Shown piece by piece: positions 1 to 12,946 of a DNA stretch of 64,000 nucleotides (its first letter is position 1; each line of letters starts with the position of its first letter). A program made the position numbers and the translations under genes. This stretch comes from Parasponia andersonii (Eukaryota > Streptophyta > Magnoliopsida > Rosales > Cannabaceae). A model generated the notes under the pieces. It had not been told where the DNA came from, ran no database searches, and worked only from the letters and a program-made list of their open reading frames with translations. The stretch lies in contig JXTB01000139.1 of the NCBI GenBank assembly GCA_002914805.1, positions 636,554-700,553 on the forward strand, in the 5' to 3' direction.

Positions 1-2157
1 TCAAACTCATCGTGGATACATTTTGAAAATTCTTCACAAAGAGAAACATTAGTAGCACCGAAAATAATATCATCAATATAAATTTAAACTAAAATCATTT
101 TCCCCATTTTTCTTTTTATAAAAAGAGTAGTATCCGATTTTCCTATAGTGAAACCATTTAAAATCAAAAATTTATTCAATCTTTCATACCAAGCTCTAGG
201 AGCTTGCTTTAAACTATACAGAGCCTTTTTCAATTTGAAAACATGATCTGAATACTTATGGTTTTGAAAACTGAGGGGTTAGACTACATATACTTCTAAC
301 ATTCATTTGATATAGAATGAAATCTTTATGACATGCAAATGCTAAGAATATCCTTATGGACTCTAATCTTACTACAGGTGCGAAGGTTTCTTCGTAATCG
401 ACACCTTCTTCTTAATTGAAACCTTGAGCCACTGATCTAGCTTTGTTTCTCACAATCACCCCATGCTCATCTACTTTATTTCTAAAGACCTATTTAGACA
501 TAATAACCGATTGGTCCTTCGGTCTTGGAACTAATTTTCACACATAATTTATTTCAAATTGATTTAGTTCTTCTTGCATAGCTAAAATCCATGATTCATC
601 ATTTTCGGAATCTTTAAAACTTTTTGGTTTAATTTGAGAGATAAAAGCCATGTTATTGCAAATATTTCTAAGTAATACTCTAGTCTTGACACCTTATAAA
701 GGGTCACCTAGAATTTGGTCTTTAGGAGGAGCATATTTGAATTTTAAATCTTGAGGAAGAGAGAGAGTGTTACCATTGTCGCTTTTCTTTTCTTCCTTAA
801 GATCTTGTTGTTGTAGTTGAGTGCCTTTCTCTTCACTTAACTTCTCATTTACATTTGGCTCATTCAAACTTGGTTCCAAAACTACAACATCATCATCATC
901 CAATTTTCTCTCCTCATAGAGAGCGTTAGACTAATCAAAAATAACATGCATAGATTCTTCTACTACTAATGCTTGTTTATTGAAAACTCTATAAGCCTTA
1001 CTAGTAGTGGAATATCCAAGGAAAATACTAACATCAGATTTTGAATCAAATTTTCCCAACTTATCTTTAGTATTCAAAATAAAACATTTGCAACTAAAAA
1101 CTTTAAAATAGCCAATGTTAGGTTTTCTATCTTTCCAATGCTCATAAGATGTCATATTCAAAATTGGCCTTATCATAGCTCTATTTATAATATGACAAGT
1201 GGCACTTACCGCTTCGACCCAAAAATATTTTGGCAAACAATTTTCCTTTAGCATACTTCATGCCATTTCTTGTAAGGTTCTATTATTTCTTCCTACAACT
1301 CCATTTTGTTATTGAATTCTAGGAGTGGAAAAATGATGATCAAAACCATTTTTGTAGCAAAATGTTTCCATTTCATCATTTTCAAATGCACCACCATAAT
1401 CACTTCTAATAGATGTGATGGTGTAGCCCTTTTCATTTTGCACTTTCTTAAAAAAGATAATAAATACATTTAAAACATCATTTTTTGGAGCAATGAATAG
1501 AACCCAAGTTAATATTGAAAAATCATCTACTATCACAAAAGCATAGTGTTTTCCACCAAGACTAGCTACTCTAAATCCATGTGAAATAGTTGCAAAAGTC
1601 TAGAAGTAGTAATGACATTTTTGGATTTAAAAGAACTTTTCACTTGTTTTCCAAATTGACACGCATCACAAACCTTGTCTTTTTCAAAAAATAAAGTAGG
1701 TAAACCACTAACAAGGTTTTTCTTAGAAAGTTTAGAGATAATATTCATGCTGGCATGTCCAAGTCTTCTATGCCAAAGCCAAGAATCATCTTTCAAAAAC
1801 AAAAACTATTTATCTTGACTAAAATATTTTTCAATATCAACAGTATAAACATTGTCCCTTTTTTCACCTTCAAAAATAATTTCTTTTGAATAAGTATCCT
1901 CAATCAAGCATTTAGAAGGCTCAATAATCACTCGATAACCCTTATCACAAAGTTGACTTATACTAAGCAAGTTGTGCTTAATGTTATCAATAAGTAAAAC
2001 ATTTTCTATAATAGGAGAAGAACTGGAACTAATTTTACCTATACCCAAAACCTTGCCTTTAGCATTGTCTCCAAAAGTGACATGTCCTCCATTCCTTTTT
2101 GTAAATGATAAAAACAAAGAATAATCATTAGTCATGTGTTTGGAGCAACCACTATCC
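1..2157 (-). pseudogene. SIRE-like Ty1/copia pol (protease end to RT), degenerate
   Basis: Reading leftwards on the minus strand, the order is protease motif DSGCSKHMTND at about 2157-2124, the pre-integrase domain (WLWHRRLGHASMN and a CDACQFGK zinc motif, about 1800-1600), the integrase core (FVIVDDFSILTWVLF; about 1545-1260), the integrase C-terminal part (FLGYSTTSKAYRVFN, about 1000) and the start of reverse transcriptase (YEETFAPVVRLESIR, about 390). The RT active-site region YIDDIIFGAT lies at about 85-55. In-frame stops interrupt it repeatedly (for example near 1805, 1310, 930 and 690), so it is dead. The domain order and the DSGC protease and DDIIFGAT motifs fit the SIRE/Maximus lineage. 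The element runs off the left edge of the window. Its upstream half (gag and zinc knuckles) is at 27,407-28,800, displaced by a 25 kb insertion. Confidence 0.9.
2153..2157. repeat. TSD TATCC (left copy; partner 27402-27406)
   Basis: TATCC lies immediately before a TGTAAC terminus (2158) and again immediately after a GTTATA terminus (27,396-27,401). Collapsing the two copies brings the copia protease reading frame back into register across the break, apart from a stop just upstream. This makes it the five-base target-site duplication of the 25 kb composite insertion. Confidence 0.75.
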
Positions 2158-4693
2158 TGTAACGACCTGACTTTTCGGACCGTTACTACTTACCTTCTTA
2201 GCTTATTTAAAAAAAGGAAATTTAGATGCTAAAAATTCATGACAATTTTTTTATATATATATTTTTATTTCTAACAATTTACTTAAATTTTGAAAACAAG
2301 TAAATGCTTCTCAATGGTTAAGTACCCTTTATTTAAATTTGATTATAAACTTTTTATTAAGGTGATTTAAATAATGCGCAACCATAAAGGGCTTCCAGGT
2401 GAGGAGGGGGGTTACATACAGACCACTTAAGTCCCAAGCTCTCCTTAGACAGTTTAGGTCTTTTTGACAGAACCCCTTGTATTTTGCATTTATTTAAATC
2501 AAAATATTTTCTCTCTTCGAATGATGAATCCCGTTACTTAACTTAATGAAACTTAATTAAAGTAAAGAAATGATGANTGGAGTATTGAACACACCCATAA
2601 TAGATCTTTAGAAAAAACATTTGTTTAACTTCTATTAAATCGAAATATATTTTCAAGTTCAATTTGATTAAACCATGCATTATGAAATAAAATACCAAGT
2701 TATAAGTACGTTTTCAAACAACATCAAGCTTACATAATTGAAATCATTTGTCTAAAAATAAGAACATATGCAAAACTAAATTTAATAACGGTATTCCATT
2801 GCTCGTGCCTCGCATTCATCCCCGCTTCAATTCCAACTAATCCATCAATCAAATCAAAGGTTTCTTTCCTTTGGTACCTATAGCATGAATACTCATAAAA
2901 TGTGAGCTTTCACCCAGTAAGTACAATATAATTCTCATAAAACATTTTACTTATGAACAAACAATTCTCTTTTCTTCTTTTTATTATGAAAGTCTAGTTG
3001 TGTTGTTTTATGAAATCATTACTTTACGCTTTATTATAAGATATTATGTCATGATTTTATCTCATTCTTGATTATAAAGTCTTTTATCTTTCTTATAGGC
3101 CCTGGTGTACGTACCGAGTGTGCACTACCGAATGGGAAACCAGGGGAGCGACCCAACTGAAAACACCCACAGTCATAATCTTAAAATACTTTTCCTCGGG
3201 AATCCTCACTTAGGAGAGGTCGGTCTTATTTTCCCTCGGATATCCTCACCTAGTGGAGGTTGGTACGACACCTTTAAATTCTTTATCTTGTTTAGTCTTT
3301 TCTTAATATGAGTGGGTACGCTTCAATGAACCCAAACTTATACTCATCTATCATAGCATTTCCTTTGTTAAAGTATATTGAAGTATTTTCATGATAACAT
3401 TGTAAAGTAAGCATATATCATATTTTTATAGCATAGTAAAAGTATCTTTATAAGCGTATATTACACATAGGCCATATAATAATAATATAAAGGCAAGTTA
3501 ACACATGAAATTAATTAAAATAGATCATACTGTAAACATGAAATATTTTCAACCATCCATGCCATAGGTGAAATTGTACTTACCTCGTAATATGATTGTC
3601 CTAGTTTCACTCATTAATTACATACGTCTAGATCGAAGTTTACCCTGATGTATACATACTCTATTTGTTAGAGAAATTTAAAGTGGCCTTATAGTGTTTT
3701 TTTTTTAAACTTCTAATTACTCAGTGGGCTTAAAACATTTAAGACTCAGTCTTGATCCAGCATAAAACTTCACATTTGAGAAACAATATCATGTTATATT
3801 CATTGACTAATTTATACTTTCACTTAGATGGATGAGATTTGATTCTCCTTAATCTTGATCATAATGATCTTTTTAATCTATCAATAATTTGGTTGTTGAT
3901 TTGATTAATATCATCCTAAATCAATTAAGTTTCCTTTATTATATTTCTTTTCATCAAATACTTTGAATTATTCTTGATTAATTTCTTTATTCGTAATTAA
4001 AGGTCATAATATGATAATTGAGTCAACCACACTAAAGGCTATACAAATTTAAAATCTAAAATCATACTTAGATTAAAATATTATTTAGTATTGATCGCGC
4101 TTTTTAGGCCTATCACTAAACTTAGGCAAAATACAATTAGATGCATACATTATTTATTTCCTATAATAGATTTCATGTCTTAAATTTAAGTAAATCTTTT
4201 CTTATCCCAATTAGAGATCTAAATATTTTTTTTTATTTATTCTTATACCAAATTTCCAATCAATATTTCAAGTTTTATAATTTACATTATTGCCCATAAT
4301 CGTAAGATTTCTAACACTTATTCCCTCTAATGGTAAATATTTTATTATATATTTTTTTTTTGTTAAAGATTCTTCATTTATTTACTTTTACACTTTAAAA
4401 TAGTCTCAAAACTGCCTAAAATAACTTTCTCACATATTTGACCCATATTTTTTCAAAATTACATTTTTGACCCAAATACTCAAAGTTTTTGCATTTTAGT
4501 CCTTCCAACTTTTGAGCAAATATCTTTAATTTTTGGAAAACTTTTCTAATGGGTAAAAAAAAATCTGTTCTTAAGGATCTAAGTCTAAATCAATATGCTT
4601 GGTTCATTTTCATACATATTTTATTTTAGGGCCTTACTATTAAAAATCTTCCACTTTTTTGTGTTTAGCCATATTGATTTTACTATTATTAAT
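2158..4693 (-). mobile_element. E0: outer gypsy-type LTR, left part
   Basis: Starts with TGTAACGACC directly after the TATCC duplication. The sequence is AT-rich and non-coding apart from a short chance frame. It contains the phrase CACCCAGTAAGTACA near 2910, which resembles the CTCAGTAAGTAAA block in the other minus-oriented Tekay-like LTRs of this window (for example 11,368), so I read E0 as minus-oriented. Together with 26,837-27,401 it makes about 3.1 kb, compatible with a single solo LTR interrupted by element T1. The solo status is inferred: the right part may be truncated. One ambiguous base is present near 2576. Confidence 0.6.
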
Positions 4694-7262
4694 TGTGATG
4701 CCCAAGTTTCTCACATACATAATAAGCCAATAATAAACATGTTCATATTATATAATAGACATATCATGAAACTAGTGTCAATTTTATGATAAATTGCTCA
4801 TTTTGATCGTTAAGTGCTTTCAATATGTATTATTATACTAATGGTTGTCGAAGTGTTCCTATATAGTGTAAAGGCTCGGTACCCTCAGAGAGAGAGCTTG
4901 ATATGTGAAAAGAACAAAGAATACATTCGTGAATGATAATACTATATGCATATGCATTAAAAACTATGTCTATTGATAACTTTGTCAAATAGTAGTTTTT
5001 CGGTAAAATGCATTTCTATTACTTTAGTAGTTTGGGGCTTTAAGACTAACTTTGATCCTCTACTTAAATTCTGTATTTCGAGTCATATATAAGGTTTCCT
5101 TAGACCTTAATTCATTAAATAAAAGCTTTAATTCTAGAGCTAAAGCAATAGAAATAAATTACCAATTCTAAATTCCACAAAAAGCTCATCTTGACTAGTT
5201 TGAACTTTTATTGAAGCTCTTGCCTTCTACTTCCACAAAACTGATTTCTAAGGATTTGAAATTGATATTAGGACTCAAGAGGACCTAGAGGAAACATTAC
5301 TTAAGTAGTATCAAGTGGAGAATTGAAATAACAAAACAAAACCTAGGAAGAAGAACTAGTAGAATTACATTGACTAGTTTGGACCTATCTTGCTTTCTTG
5401 AGCTCCAAATTGAGTTCTACCACTTGGAAACTCTTATATATGGATAAAGAGAGTTAAGAGAAGTATAGAAAAGCATCCTTAGAATACTCAACACGTTGCT
5501 GGTCAATCCTATACACTCAAGTATAGACCAAAATGGTGAAACCTAGATTAGAAAGTGAAATCTAGTCATACTTTGACTTATGATCCTATATGGCCAATCT
5601 TATTGTAATTTGCTGGAACCTAGCCCCATAACCAATCATTAAACATAAAAAGAAAGTCAGTTAGACTCTAATTAATGATTCAAACATAGTATAATTGCCC
5701 AATTGATAGAATGCACAAAGATGACATTGCGCGATTAAACTGAATCTAAGCTAGCTTAGTGTAATTAAGCACAGTTCAGTACAGTGACTGTTATCTCGTG
5801 CTTACATGGAATGAACATTTTTGAAAATTCTAGAAATGATTCTAGAATAAGTCCCTATACTTGTAATATGATTTTATGAAATTGAAATGTATATTTTGTT
5901 GATCCCATGATGTAAATATATTTGTTTTGTTGCTGTTTATGACAATAAAAAAGTGTAAAATTGGTTTTAAACTTTGTCTAAAATGAAAGGAATTCAAGTG
6001 TATCTAGGTTGCTCTAAATGATCCTCTTTGAGTTATATATATGGGAATTGGCTTGTTGATTGTTATTATAGGTCTTAAACCATGATTTTAATCATGTGGG
6101 GATGTCCCAAAAATAGGAGAGATGCTGTCCAAATATTTTTAGAAGCAAATGGACTAGTTTTTATGAAAGTAGATGGCAGTTTGGTTCATTTTGTGATTAG
6201 GGTTCCTTCTTTTGTAAAAGTTGTGATTCGGTCTTGTGCTTATTTTCTTTAAGCATTTTACATAGTAGTGATAATTTTAGTAATAAAATTGACATCAAGT
6301 CTTCCACACCCTTATCACAGAGGATGCTGACCCTTTCCACTATCTTTTCTACCGGACACAAGGTAAGTGAAGATTTATTTTAACTGCATCACAAGAACAA
6401 TAGTAGACACAAGATATTCTCCTACATGCTTATGTGTATTATTTCAATTATATATTATTTATATTGTTGTTGTAAAGTTTACGGAAACATAAGTATCGCA
6501 TGATCATTTAAGCATAATTTTCAAAGAAATGAAGTTTTCCACGCATTAGATTTAAAGTAGTACCATTGTACTGATTTTACAAGATATATTTTAAGTACAT
6601 TGTCTAGTCTATTTGCGTTGGGTGAGTATGGTTTGCACAGGTATCCTTCCCGCATAGGTGGGCACGGCTTACCGACTACCGAGACTGAGCATTGTACTAT
6701 GAGATTTATTATGTGCATTACCTAGTCGGTCTATGTTGGATAGGTATGGTTCGCATTGGCCATGTGTTTCCTTCCTGCATAGGCGGGCACGGCCTACTAA
6801 CTGCCGCAACTTTGTAGTGTACTCAAGGGCCCTATAAAGAAATATTTTCTAAGAAAAGTGCATCAAAATGAAAAGTTATGGAAGAAAGAGTACAATGGGA
6901 ATTTCAATGAAGTTTATGCATAAAACATGTTCACGAGCATACATGATCTTTACTTACTGAGCATTAGCTCATTTAGTTCCTGTGATGTAGGTGATAAGAT
7001 ATATTATGTATAGAGTTTCTGGCTGGCTAGCACGCATTCTTGTCGCCATGATCATATAGATGTAGATGAGCTTGACATGTAGGCGATGTTTTCTTTGTAT
7101 TTTGATATTTTGGCATGATGTAAATATCACTGCGTATGGCAAGATAAGTGGATAAGAACTTTTTGATTGTACAGTCTGTAAGGACACTTTCAGAAAGTAA
7201 TGCCACACGGGTTCTTTTGTTTTAAAGTTTAAAAAGTTTAAATTGGCTTAAATTTTTAAACC
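4694..7262 (+). mobile_element. T1 5' LTR (Tekay/Del-like), internally inverted and 3'-truncated
   Basis: Begins TGTGATGCCCAAG, matching the T1 3' LTR start at 25,241 nearly base for base for about 320 bases. From about 5,020 to 5,845 the sequence matches the reverse complement of the corresponding 3' LTR segment; it then returns to direct orientation at AATAAGTCCCTAT. The part at 5,980-7,260 matches the reverse complement of solo LTR T3 (10,990-12,370), but the last 100 or so bases of the LTR (ending GGGGCATTACA in T3) are missing. So the LTR end, the primer-binding site and most of gag were deleted together. No five-base TSD can be confirmed because the 3' LTR is also truncated. Confidence 0.85.
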
Positions 7263-10125
7263 AGTTTCTACAAGGGCTCAAAGTAGATTTATATAGGGAT
7301 ATTAAGATGTTTACAGGAAAAGGTGTACTCTACACAGAAGTTACAGAGAAAGCTCTTGAAGTTGAACTGAAGGTGGTAAAGGTACTAGAAATTATAAGAA
7401 ACAAAAATATGGCAAGGAGAAATGCAAATTTTGGAAAAGGTACTCAATCAGGGTTTGAGGGCGGCAAAAGGAAATTTTCACAAGGTCAGGGACAAAGACA
7501 AGATCTTTCAAAGCACCCAGCAATAAGTCAAAACATGCAATCTACTCCAACTCAGAGAATTACATGTCCCAAATATGGATAGCCTCATAAAGGTGAATGC
7601 CTTTTTGGTAGTAGAGTGTGTCGTACCTGTGGTAAGAAAGGAAATTTTCTAGAGATTGTCCCTCCATCTCTAGTGAACAAAAAAAAGTTCCAGCTCATGT
7701 ATTTACCATGACTGTGACTGATGCTGATCCATCAGTTATAGCAAGTGAGATCTCTGTCTTTGATATCTTCGCAAATACATTAATAGATTCAGGTGCTACA
7801 TATTTATTTGCATCACCAGCATATGTGAGAAAATTGGGTAGATCACCTGAAACATTGAATTTAAGATACTGTGTAACTATTCCATTTGGGGAAGTGCTAT
7901 ATTTTAGTCAAGTTTTGAGAGCGTGTCCAATACAGATAGATGGTAGAGAGTTGTGGGTAAACTTAATATTGTTGGATATGTAGGATTTTGAGGTGATTTT
8001 GGGTATAGATTGGTTATCTAAGTATCATGCTGGCATTGATTGTAATGGTAAGAGAGTAGTATTTCAGCCACTAGGTGAAGAAGAGTTTACTTTCCTTTGG
8101 TCTTCTAGGAAGAAAATTATTTCAATGATAAGAGGGAGGAAGTTACTTGAGAAAGGATGTACTGATTATTTAGCAAATATAATGGATACTAGAGAAGAAC
8201 TTAGGATAAAGCCACAGGAAGTACCAGTAGTTAATGAATTTCTAGAGATATTCCCAGAAGATTTACCGGGATTACCACCTAATAGAGAGATAGAGTTTGC
8301 TATTGACTTACTACCTGACACTACTCCTATTTCTAAAGCACCATATAGAATGGCTCAAGCAGAGTTGAAGGAATTAAAGGTACAATTACAAGAGCTTTTG
8401 GACAAGGTTTCATACATCCAAACTTTTCACCATAGGGTGCTCCAGTGCTATTCATAAAGAAGAAAGATAGAACTATGAGGCGTTGTATTGATTATAGAGA
8501 GTTAAATAAGGTTACAATCAAGAATAAATATCCTCTCCCTAGAATTGACGATTTGTTTGATCAGTTACAAGGTGTTTCAGTATTTTCCAAGATTGATTTA
8601 AGATCGGGATACCATAAACTGAAGATTAAGGAAGAAGATATTCCTAAGACAGCTTTTAGGATGAGATACAGACACTATGAGTTTTTAGTGATGCCCTTTG
8701 GTTTAACTAATACTCCAACTACTTTTATGGATATGATGAACAGAGTATTCAAGGATTTCTTGGATAGTTTCGTTATAGTGTTCATTGATGATATTTTGAT
8801 CTACTCGTGCTTAAGGGAGGAGCATATAGAGCATTTGAGAATGATTTTGAGGATCTTGAAAGAAAAGTAGTTGTATGCAAAGTTTAAGAAGTGTGAGTTC
8901 TGGTTGGAGAAAGTTATCTTTCATTTTCATGTAGTGTCTAGAAATGGTATTTCTATAGATCTAATGAGGGTTGAAGCTGTAAGTAATTGGTCAAGACCTA
9001 CAAATATTTCAGAGATTCGTAGTTTCTTAGGATAGGATGGTTACTATAGAAGATTCGTGGAAGGATTTTCTAAGTTAGCTTCTCCATTAACTCAGTTGAC
9101 TAGAAAGAACGTGAAATTTCATTGGGATGATAATTGTGAAAAGAGTTTCCAAGAGTTAAAGAATCGTTTGGTCACAGCTCCTATACTTTCTATACCCACT
9201 GGATCAAGAGGATTTATTGTTTACAGTGATGCTTCAAAGAATGGTCTAGGCTGTGTTCCGATACAAAATGGTAAGGTTATCGCCTATGCTTCTAGGCAAC
9301 TAAAAGAATATGAAAAGAAATATCCTACTCATGATTTGGAGCTAGCAGCAGTAGTTTTTGCACTGAAGATTTGGAAACATTATCTTTATGGAGAAAGATG
9401 TCAAATTTACACAGACCATAAAAGTCTCATGTATTTCTTTACCCAAAAGGAACTGAATATGAGACAGAGATAATGGCTTGAACTGGTAAAAGACTATGAT
9501 TGTGAATTAACTATCATCCAGGAAAAGCTAATGTGGTTGTAGATCCTCTAAGTAGAAAGTCATTAGCTGCTATGTCACTTAAGTATGTTGATCGGAAACA
9601 TCTTGTGATGGATTTGCATCGATTGGAATTAGAGATTGTGCCTATAGTTTTAATGGAGAAATTTGCAGCTCTTGCCTTATAACCTACAATATTAGAGAGA
9701 ATCAAACAAGGCAAAAATACAGATCCCTATTTGACAAGCTTAAAGACTAAGATAGAGTTTGGAAAAGAGGTGGCCTTCCAAATTTCTAGTGATAGTGTAA
9801 TCAGATATAGAAATAGATTACGTGTGCCAGATGGAACAATTAGAAAAGAGATATTAATAGAAGCTCACACTACTCCTTACTCTGTTCGTCCCAGTACTAC
9901 AAAGATGTATAGGGATTTGAAAATGCATTACTGGTGGCCAAGTATAAAGAAGGATGTGATTGAGTTTGTAGAACAATGTCTCACATGTAAGCAAGTTAAA
10001 GCTGAACATCAAAGACCTGCTGGTACATTGAAGCCTATACATGTGCCACAATGGAAATGGGAAGAGATTGCTATGTATTTCGTCGTTAGACTTCCTAACA
10101 CAAATAAAGGCCATGATATTATTTG
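7263..10125 (+). pseudogene. T1 gag C-terminus, protease, RT, RNase H, integrase N-terminus
   Basis: Tekay/Del-type chromovirus polyprotein with gag mostly deleted. The order is a gag tail (7307-7582) with a zinc knuckle where the second Cys is Tyr and a TAG follows; protease (LIDSGAT, about 7780); RT ([19 protein letters not shown], about 8490-8550; catalytic FIDDILIYS, about 8780); RNase H ([13 protein letters not shown], 9210; YTDHKSL, 9410); and the integrase zinc region (9870-9990). Frameshifts lie near 7645 and 8430, and stops at 7580, 7981, 8868, 9033 and 9471. In the integrase the second zinc-binding His (usual VHPG) is Arg (VRPS), and the first catalytic Asp (usual MDF) is Tyr (MYF), so it was inactive even apart from the stops. 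The frame breaks exactly where T2 inserted and resumes at 24,209. Confidence 0.93.
10121..10125. repeat. TSD ATTTG of T2 (left copy; partner 24209-24213)
   Basis: ATTTG precedes the T2 terminus TGTCACTGCCC and follows its other terminus GATTTTACA. Both copies lie at the point where T1's integrase reading frame is split. This is a perfect five-base duplication, the size expected for LTR-retrotransposon integration. Confidence 0.92.
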
Positions 10126-12946
10126 TGTCACTGCCCAAACCCCGAGGTAGTGACAGAAGGGGAATTTTACTAAAATTGGAATTTTTTTTCTTTTTTCTTT
10201 TTCTTTTTTGTATTGTGAAGTTCATAGTCACCAATAAACACAGACTAAAAAATTATAAAAAAAACCAAATTTCAAATATAAACTGAGCATCATCATTCAC
10301 ACCTCAATATTAAGCTAGTGTGGCATATATAGTTACAGACATTTTCAAAGTAACACACTTAATTTGAATGCTAGCAACATCCATTTATTTAACAAGACTT
10401 AAACAAGAGTCTTGTATTCACACTCCTAGCATTACTAAGTCTCAAACTACGAATAAAAGATAATTTCTTATTCCGCTTATTGACCGTCAATGTCACACTG
10501 GACACCACCTGTAGAGAAGGTAGGGAGTGTGAGCATAAATTGCCCAGTAGGTTACCCAATTTCCTTTTTTGAGAAAAATCCTTTATAAATCTCAAAACAT
10601 CTGCATGGTTAGTAGTACTGGAAAGTATTTCTATAAATATTAAGGATTTAAACTATTTATAGAAAACTATGCCAAACACCAAAACCAGATATCCAGGCCA
10701 AAACATATAGATGTCTCAATTAAAATAAGCATAATGCACATCACATAAATCAACACATCACATGAGCTCTCATCCTCTCATCATGACTAGAGCAACTTAT
10801 ACTACATGTATTGAGTGCTCTCTACCTGACATCTATCTTTGGAAACCGAAGGGACACCCATGTGTCTAATCCTACCGAATCAGAGGGGCACTGAATGCCT
10901 ACGCCTACCAAATGGAGATAGTCAGATAACAAACCCCGCGCGGGTTTACGGGCTCTCACCGAAGGCGGGTATACTAGTCCGCCACTGTAATGCCCCGTAG
11001 CTTACTATACGACTATGTAGGTTAAACTAGGATGCACTATTCTTTTATAAACCATATTTTTAGTTTTGCAAAAAGGTGGGCCAAATTTAAATTTTTTGAT
11101 CTCTAAAACAAAAAAAACTATGTGGCATTACTTTTTGAAAGTGTCTTTACAAAATATATCAACTAAAAACTCTTTATCAGTTTATCTTGCCATCAGCAGT
11201 AATATTTACAATACACTAGAATAACAAAATACAAAGAAAACACCACCCACTAGTCAAGCTCGTCTACATCAGTATGATCATAGCGACAAGAAAGCTGCCA
11301 GCCAACCAGCAACTCTATACATCAAAAACATCCTCATCTGCATCACAGGAACTAAATGAGCTAATGCTCAGTAAGTAAAGATCATGCATGCTCGTGAATA
11401 TGTTTCATGCATAAACTTTATTGAAATTCCCATTGTACTCTTTCTTTCATAACTTTTCGTTTTAATGCACTTTTCTTAGAAAACATTTCTTTATAGGGCC
11501 CTTGAGTACATTAAAAAGTCGTGGCAATCAATAGGCCGTGCCCACCTGTGCGGGAAGGAAACACATGGCCAATGTGAACCATACCTACCCAACGCAGACC
11601 GACTAAGTAATGCACCTGATAAATCTCATAGTACAATACTCAGTCCCGACAGTCAGTAAGCCATGCCCACCTATACAGGAAGGATGCCTGTGCAAACCAT
11701 ACTTACCCAATGCTGACAGACTAAACATTGTACTGAAAACATATCTCATAAAATTAGTACAATGGTACTACTTTAAATCTAATGTGTGGAAAACTTCACT
11801 TCTTTGAAAATCATGCTTAAATGATCATGCCATACTTATGTTTCCGTAAAATTTACAACAATAATATAAATAACATATAATTGAAATAATACACATAAGC
11901 ATGTAAGAAAACATCTTGTATCTACTATTGTTCTTGTGATACAATTAAAATAAATCTTCACTTACCTTGTGTCCGATAGAAAAGATAGTAGAAAGGGTCA
12001 GTATCCTCTATGGCAAGGTACGTGAAAGACCTGATATCAATTTTATTAATAAAATTATCACTACAAAGTAAAATGTTTAAAGAAACAAGTACAAGACCGA
12101 ATCACAGCTTTTACACAAGAAGGAACCCTAATCACAAAATGAACCAAAATGTCATATACTTTCATAAAAACTAGTCCATTTGCTTCTAAATGGTACCATT
12201 TGGTTCTAAAAATATTTGGACAGCACCTCCCCTATTTTTAGGACATCCCCACATGATTAAAATCATGGTTTAAGACCTGTAATAACAATCAACAAGCCAG
12301 TTCCCACATATACAATTCAAAGAGAATCATTCAGAGCAACCTAGGTACATTTGAATTCCTTTCGTTTAAAAAAAGTTTAAAACCACTTTTACACTTTTCT
12401 ATTGTCACAAACAGCAACAAAACAAATATATTTACATCATGGGATCAACAAAATATACATTTCAATTTTATAAAATCAGATTACAAGTATGGGGAGCTTA
12501 TTCTAACAATGGAAACACTTGAAAATACTTGAATCCACAAGTAGCAAACTTTGGGGCTTTAAGACTAACTTTAATCTTCCACTTAAATTTTGTGTTTCTA
12601 GCCATATATAAGGTTTTCTTAGACCTTAATTCATCAAATAAAAGCTTTAATTAAAGAGCTAAAGCAATGGAAATAAATTACCAATTCTAAATTCCACAAA
12701 AAGCTTACCTTGACTAGTTTGAACTTTTATTGAAGCTCTTGCATTCTACTTCCACAAAACTGATTTTTAAGGTTTTGAAATTGATCTTAAGACTCAAAAG
12801 AACCTAGAGGAGACATTACTTAAGTAGTATCAAGTGGAGAATTGAAATAACAAAACAAAACCTAGGAAGAAGAACTAGTAGAATTACCTTGACTAGTTTG
12901 GACCCATCTTGCTTCCTTGAGCTCCAAATTGAGTTCTACCAATTGG

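Noticed and set aside
7307..7582. Independent small basic protein
   Set aside because: It is the gag C-terminal tail in front of the zinc knuckle of T1, not a separate gene.
9854..10234. 126-codon minus-strand frame
   Set aside because: Antisense shadow of T1 integrase running into the T2 LTR.
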